Source: Ophioderma brevispina (Eukaryota > Echinodermata > Ophiuroidea > Amphilepidida > Ophiodermatidae). Taken from it: DNA of 64,000 nt. The stretch lies in contig JAMKCH010043914.1 in assembly GCA_023653785.1 (NCBI GenBank), forward strand, positions 1 to 64,000. Direction: 5' to 3'. The position numbers and the translations under genes were made by a program. Under the pieces are notes generated by a model. The model had not been told where the DNA came from, did no database searches, and saw nothing but the letters and a program-made list of their open reading frames with translations. Shown one piece after another: positions 62,250 through 64,000 of this stretch; position 1 is the first letter of the stretch, and every line of letters starts with the position of its first letter.

Positions 62250-62439
62250 TCCATCAAAAATTGAAAAAAGTGCATTCAGAGAATTCAGAAGTTCACCATT
62301 TTGGACAAAGAAAAATTCAAAGATTAATCCTCTGAGATAGGTATGTTTTGATGGAAAGGTTCATTAGTGCAAAAAAATCGGATTATCAATTTTTGTAGGG
62401 GCACATGATGTTTGAAATCTTTCATTCAGCCACCTTTAA
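62250..62439. mobile_element. MITE family A, truncated copy 4
   Basis: The right half (TTTTGATGGAAAGGTTCATT, GGGGCACATGATGTTTGAAA, CACCTTTAA) follows copy 1. Its TTAA abuts AGGGTTGACC, so the junction reads CCTTTAAAGG as at 36877. The left end is not traceable. Confidence 0.65.
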
Positions 62440-63450
62440 AGGGTTGACCAGCTCAGATCTAAATTGTTTAATTTGTTTTAGTCATTCCCAGTTGCAGCCA
62501 AAAATACAACAGGCTCTATATCTACTTTTATGACTTTTCAGTTCAGAAAGTTGTTGCATATTTGCCGCATTCTTTCCTACGAAGGGTTTTGTTTGTTTGG
62601 ATTGTTTTCTACTCAATCTAATATAAAAACAGTTCGGAGTATTATAAAGCTTTTATTCACATGTGTGTCTTTAAAAAAAGGATAGTATTTAAAAGTACAT
62701 GTCAAGTTTTCACAGACACTTTATGTAGTTGTGTATGTAAATGTATGTCGTTAAAACACAATCAAAAAAGTTAAACTCCCCACCCCTGAAAGTTGTCAAG
62801 TTCAAAACAATACATAATTATCCATTATAGAGAAGGAGAAAAAAAATGGCAGAGAAGAAAAGGGGGGGGGAAGGGAAAAAATGCATTAATTTCCAATCGC
62901 CAAACAGTATAATTGTCAATAGGATTTACTGCCAACTTTTAAATCAGGGGGTGGACGGTCAAGTGGGCAGAACTTCAACAATCGATCGCCACAAATGAGT
63001 TTGTAAAAATAAGTGTAAATAAAAAACACCGTTCCAATTTATCCCATAATGTATAATCAAATGCATTCATTTGGATCTTGACAAATTTCTAGGGTGGGAA
63101 ATTATTTTTAATGTGTTTATATAGAGGAATGAGGCTAATGTTGTAACTGTCGGAACAAAATTCTTCTATAAATTGTTTCAATTTTAAAAACACATTAACG
63201 TAATGTATTGTATCTCTCAATTGAAGATAATAATAATGTTTTCAATAGATTTGCATGCAACATTGAGTAAATTTGTTTTAAAAATGTGGGCAATTTGGAA
63301 AAGAATTCTTGGAATTAAATCCCAAAATTTTGCAGGAACCAGGAAAAGGGACTCTGGAATTAAAAAGCAAATTTTATACAATCTTATGATTATGAAATTC
63401 TGTTTGTATTTTGGTATGCCTTCATGATTTAATCATTGTTTTGTCAACAG

Positions 63451-63486
63451 AAAAAGAGGCTGATGAACCTTGCGGATTTTTCTCTG
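63451..63486 (+). CDS. 36-base microexon of the Ig-domain gene
   Basis: Acceptor TTTTGTCAACAG and donor CTG-GTAAAG bound 36 bases. In phase 1 it reads (x)KEADEPCGFFS and leaves G, which joins AA of the next exon to make Glu, giving the continuous linker EPCGFFSEYAEAPEF. Length is a multiple of three and phase is 1/1, as for the other exons. The acidic, Cys- and Phe-containing peptide is an inter-domain linker, and the next Ig exon follows after an intron of only 364 bases. Evidence is splice sites, phase and joining logic. Confidence 0.62.
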
Positions 63487-63850
63487 GTAAAGTGAATTTT
63501 GTGCACCAAAAGATTTTACTTCTGTGTTTCTAAAAATCTGTTAATAACTGGTCTAACATTGCTATTGGACATTTTCCATTAGTGAATGTAACAGTAGTTT
63601 CATGAGAAGTGTGTGAAAAAATGTGTTCTAAATTTCATGTTTTAGGTATTAGAAAACATACCATGAATAATATATTTTGTGTTTTTGTTTTGCCATTTGG
63701 CACAATTTACTAATTGGAGTTTCAGAAATTTACTTATTTTTAACAAACTCATCCAGCGAGACAACATCTTCTGGGATGAAATGCTTTCCTGAAATATCCC
63801 AAACCTATGAAGTCCTTTACCATTTTCTGTTTCCATGGTAATTTCAACAG
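63487..63850 (+). other. Short intron (364 bp)
   Basis: GTAAAG to TTTCAACAG. AT-rich, with no other feature. It is the shortest intron in the window. Confidence 0.65.
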
Positions 63851-64000
63851 AATATGCCGAAGCTCCCGAGTTTACCCAACAATTAGAAAGCAAGAATGTC
63901 ACCGAGGGCGATTCGGTGCGGTTAGATGTCCGGGTCAAAGGTGTTCCAGCCCCGTCTGTAGTATGGTTTCAAAACGATGAGGAGCTCGAATCCACCATGG
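63851..64000 (+). CDS. Start of a further I-set Ig-domain exon (cut by window end)
   Basis: After acceptor TTTCAACAG, phase 1 reads (E)YAEAPEFTQQLESKNV, then TEGDSVRLDVRVKGVPAP, the core-Trp block SVVWFQNDEELES and TM at the window edge. This is the A to D strand half of an I-set domain. The motif PEF-x-x-x-LES-x-NVTEGDSV-RL-x-V-x-V-x-G-x-P-x-P closely follows titin, twitchin and MLCK type domains. The usual B-strand Cys (pattern L-x-C) is Val here (RLDVRV), which occurs in some intracellular I-set domains. The rest of the domain lies beyond the window. Confidence 0.92.

Larger units (their letters stand above)
58116..63450 (+). other. Intron (about 5.3 kb)
   Basis: Mostly AT-rich intron DNA. 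It holds two hairpin elements and a truncated family-A MITE, listed separately, and a purine tract near 62830-62880. The stretches 58481-60326, 60495-62249 and 62440-63450 show nothing I can name. It ends in TTGTTTTGTCAACAG. Confidence 0.6.

Noticed and set aside
1..64000. CRISPR arrays, bacterial-type operons, rRNA genes, viral genes
   Set aside because: Nothing with the required repeat spacing, gene density or sequence signature was seen.

Overview
This is animal (metazoan) nuclear DNA: AT-rich, with almost no long open frames, small exons bounded by GT/AG splice sites, and very long introns full of transposable-element debris. The repeats (many TTAA-ended MITEs, tRNA-derived SINE-like pieces, a Penelope-like element with a GIY-YIG domain, very long microsatellites) fit a marine invertebrate such as an echinoderm or hemichordate. 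The sequence alone does not fix the taxon.

The host gene: the only host coding signal I can support is on the + strand and looks like one large gene that begins before and ends after the window. It encodes I-set immunoglobulin domains of the titin / twitchin / MLCK / palladin class. The exons are a complete Ig-domain exon (2955-3248), an 8-codon microexon (24027-24050), a visibly damaged pair of exons that together make one Ig domain (55477-55654 and 57916-58115), a 12-codon microexon (63451-63486) and the start of another Ig exon (63851 to the window end). All are phase 1 on both sides where both ends can be seen, so any of them could be skipped without shifting the frame. The introns between them run from about 0.36 kb to about 31 kb.

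The introns: 3249-24026 holds MITEs, foldback elements, a SINE-like element, a degraded Penelope-like retroelement (13632-15853) with inverted terminal repeats, and what looks like one MITE split by a 3.8 kb nested insertion (17097-21262). A degenerate TGGA satellite of about 950 bp (24129-25080) follows the first microexon. 24051-55476 is the most MITE-dense part. At least five distinct MITE families there and elsewhere in the window share TTAAAGG ends, alongside a hAT-like MITE with an intact target duplication, a non-autonomous Tc1/mariner-like element, a 44-base C run and CA repeats. 58116-63450 is mostly plain AT-rich intron with two hairpin elements.

There is no bacterial operon, CRISPR array, rRNA gene or clear functional tRNA gene. 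The observations most worth following are the decayed Ig exon pair inside an otherwise intact gene, the shared TTAAAGG termini across MITE families, the Penelope-like element, and a triplicated 50 bp repeat carrying decoy acceptor sites just before the first Ig exon.
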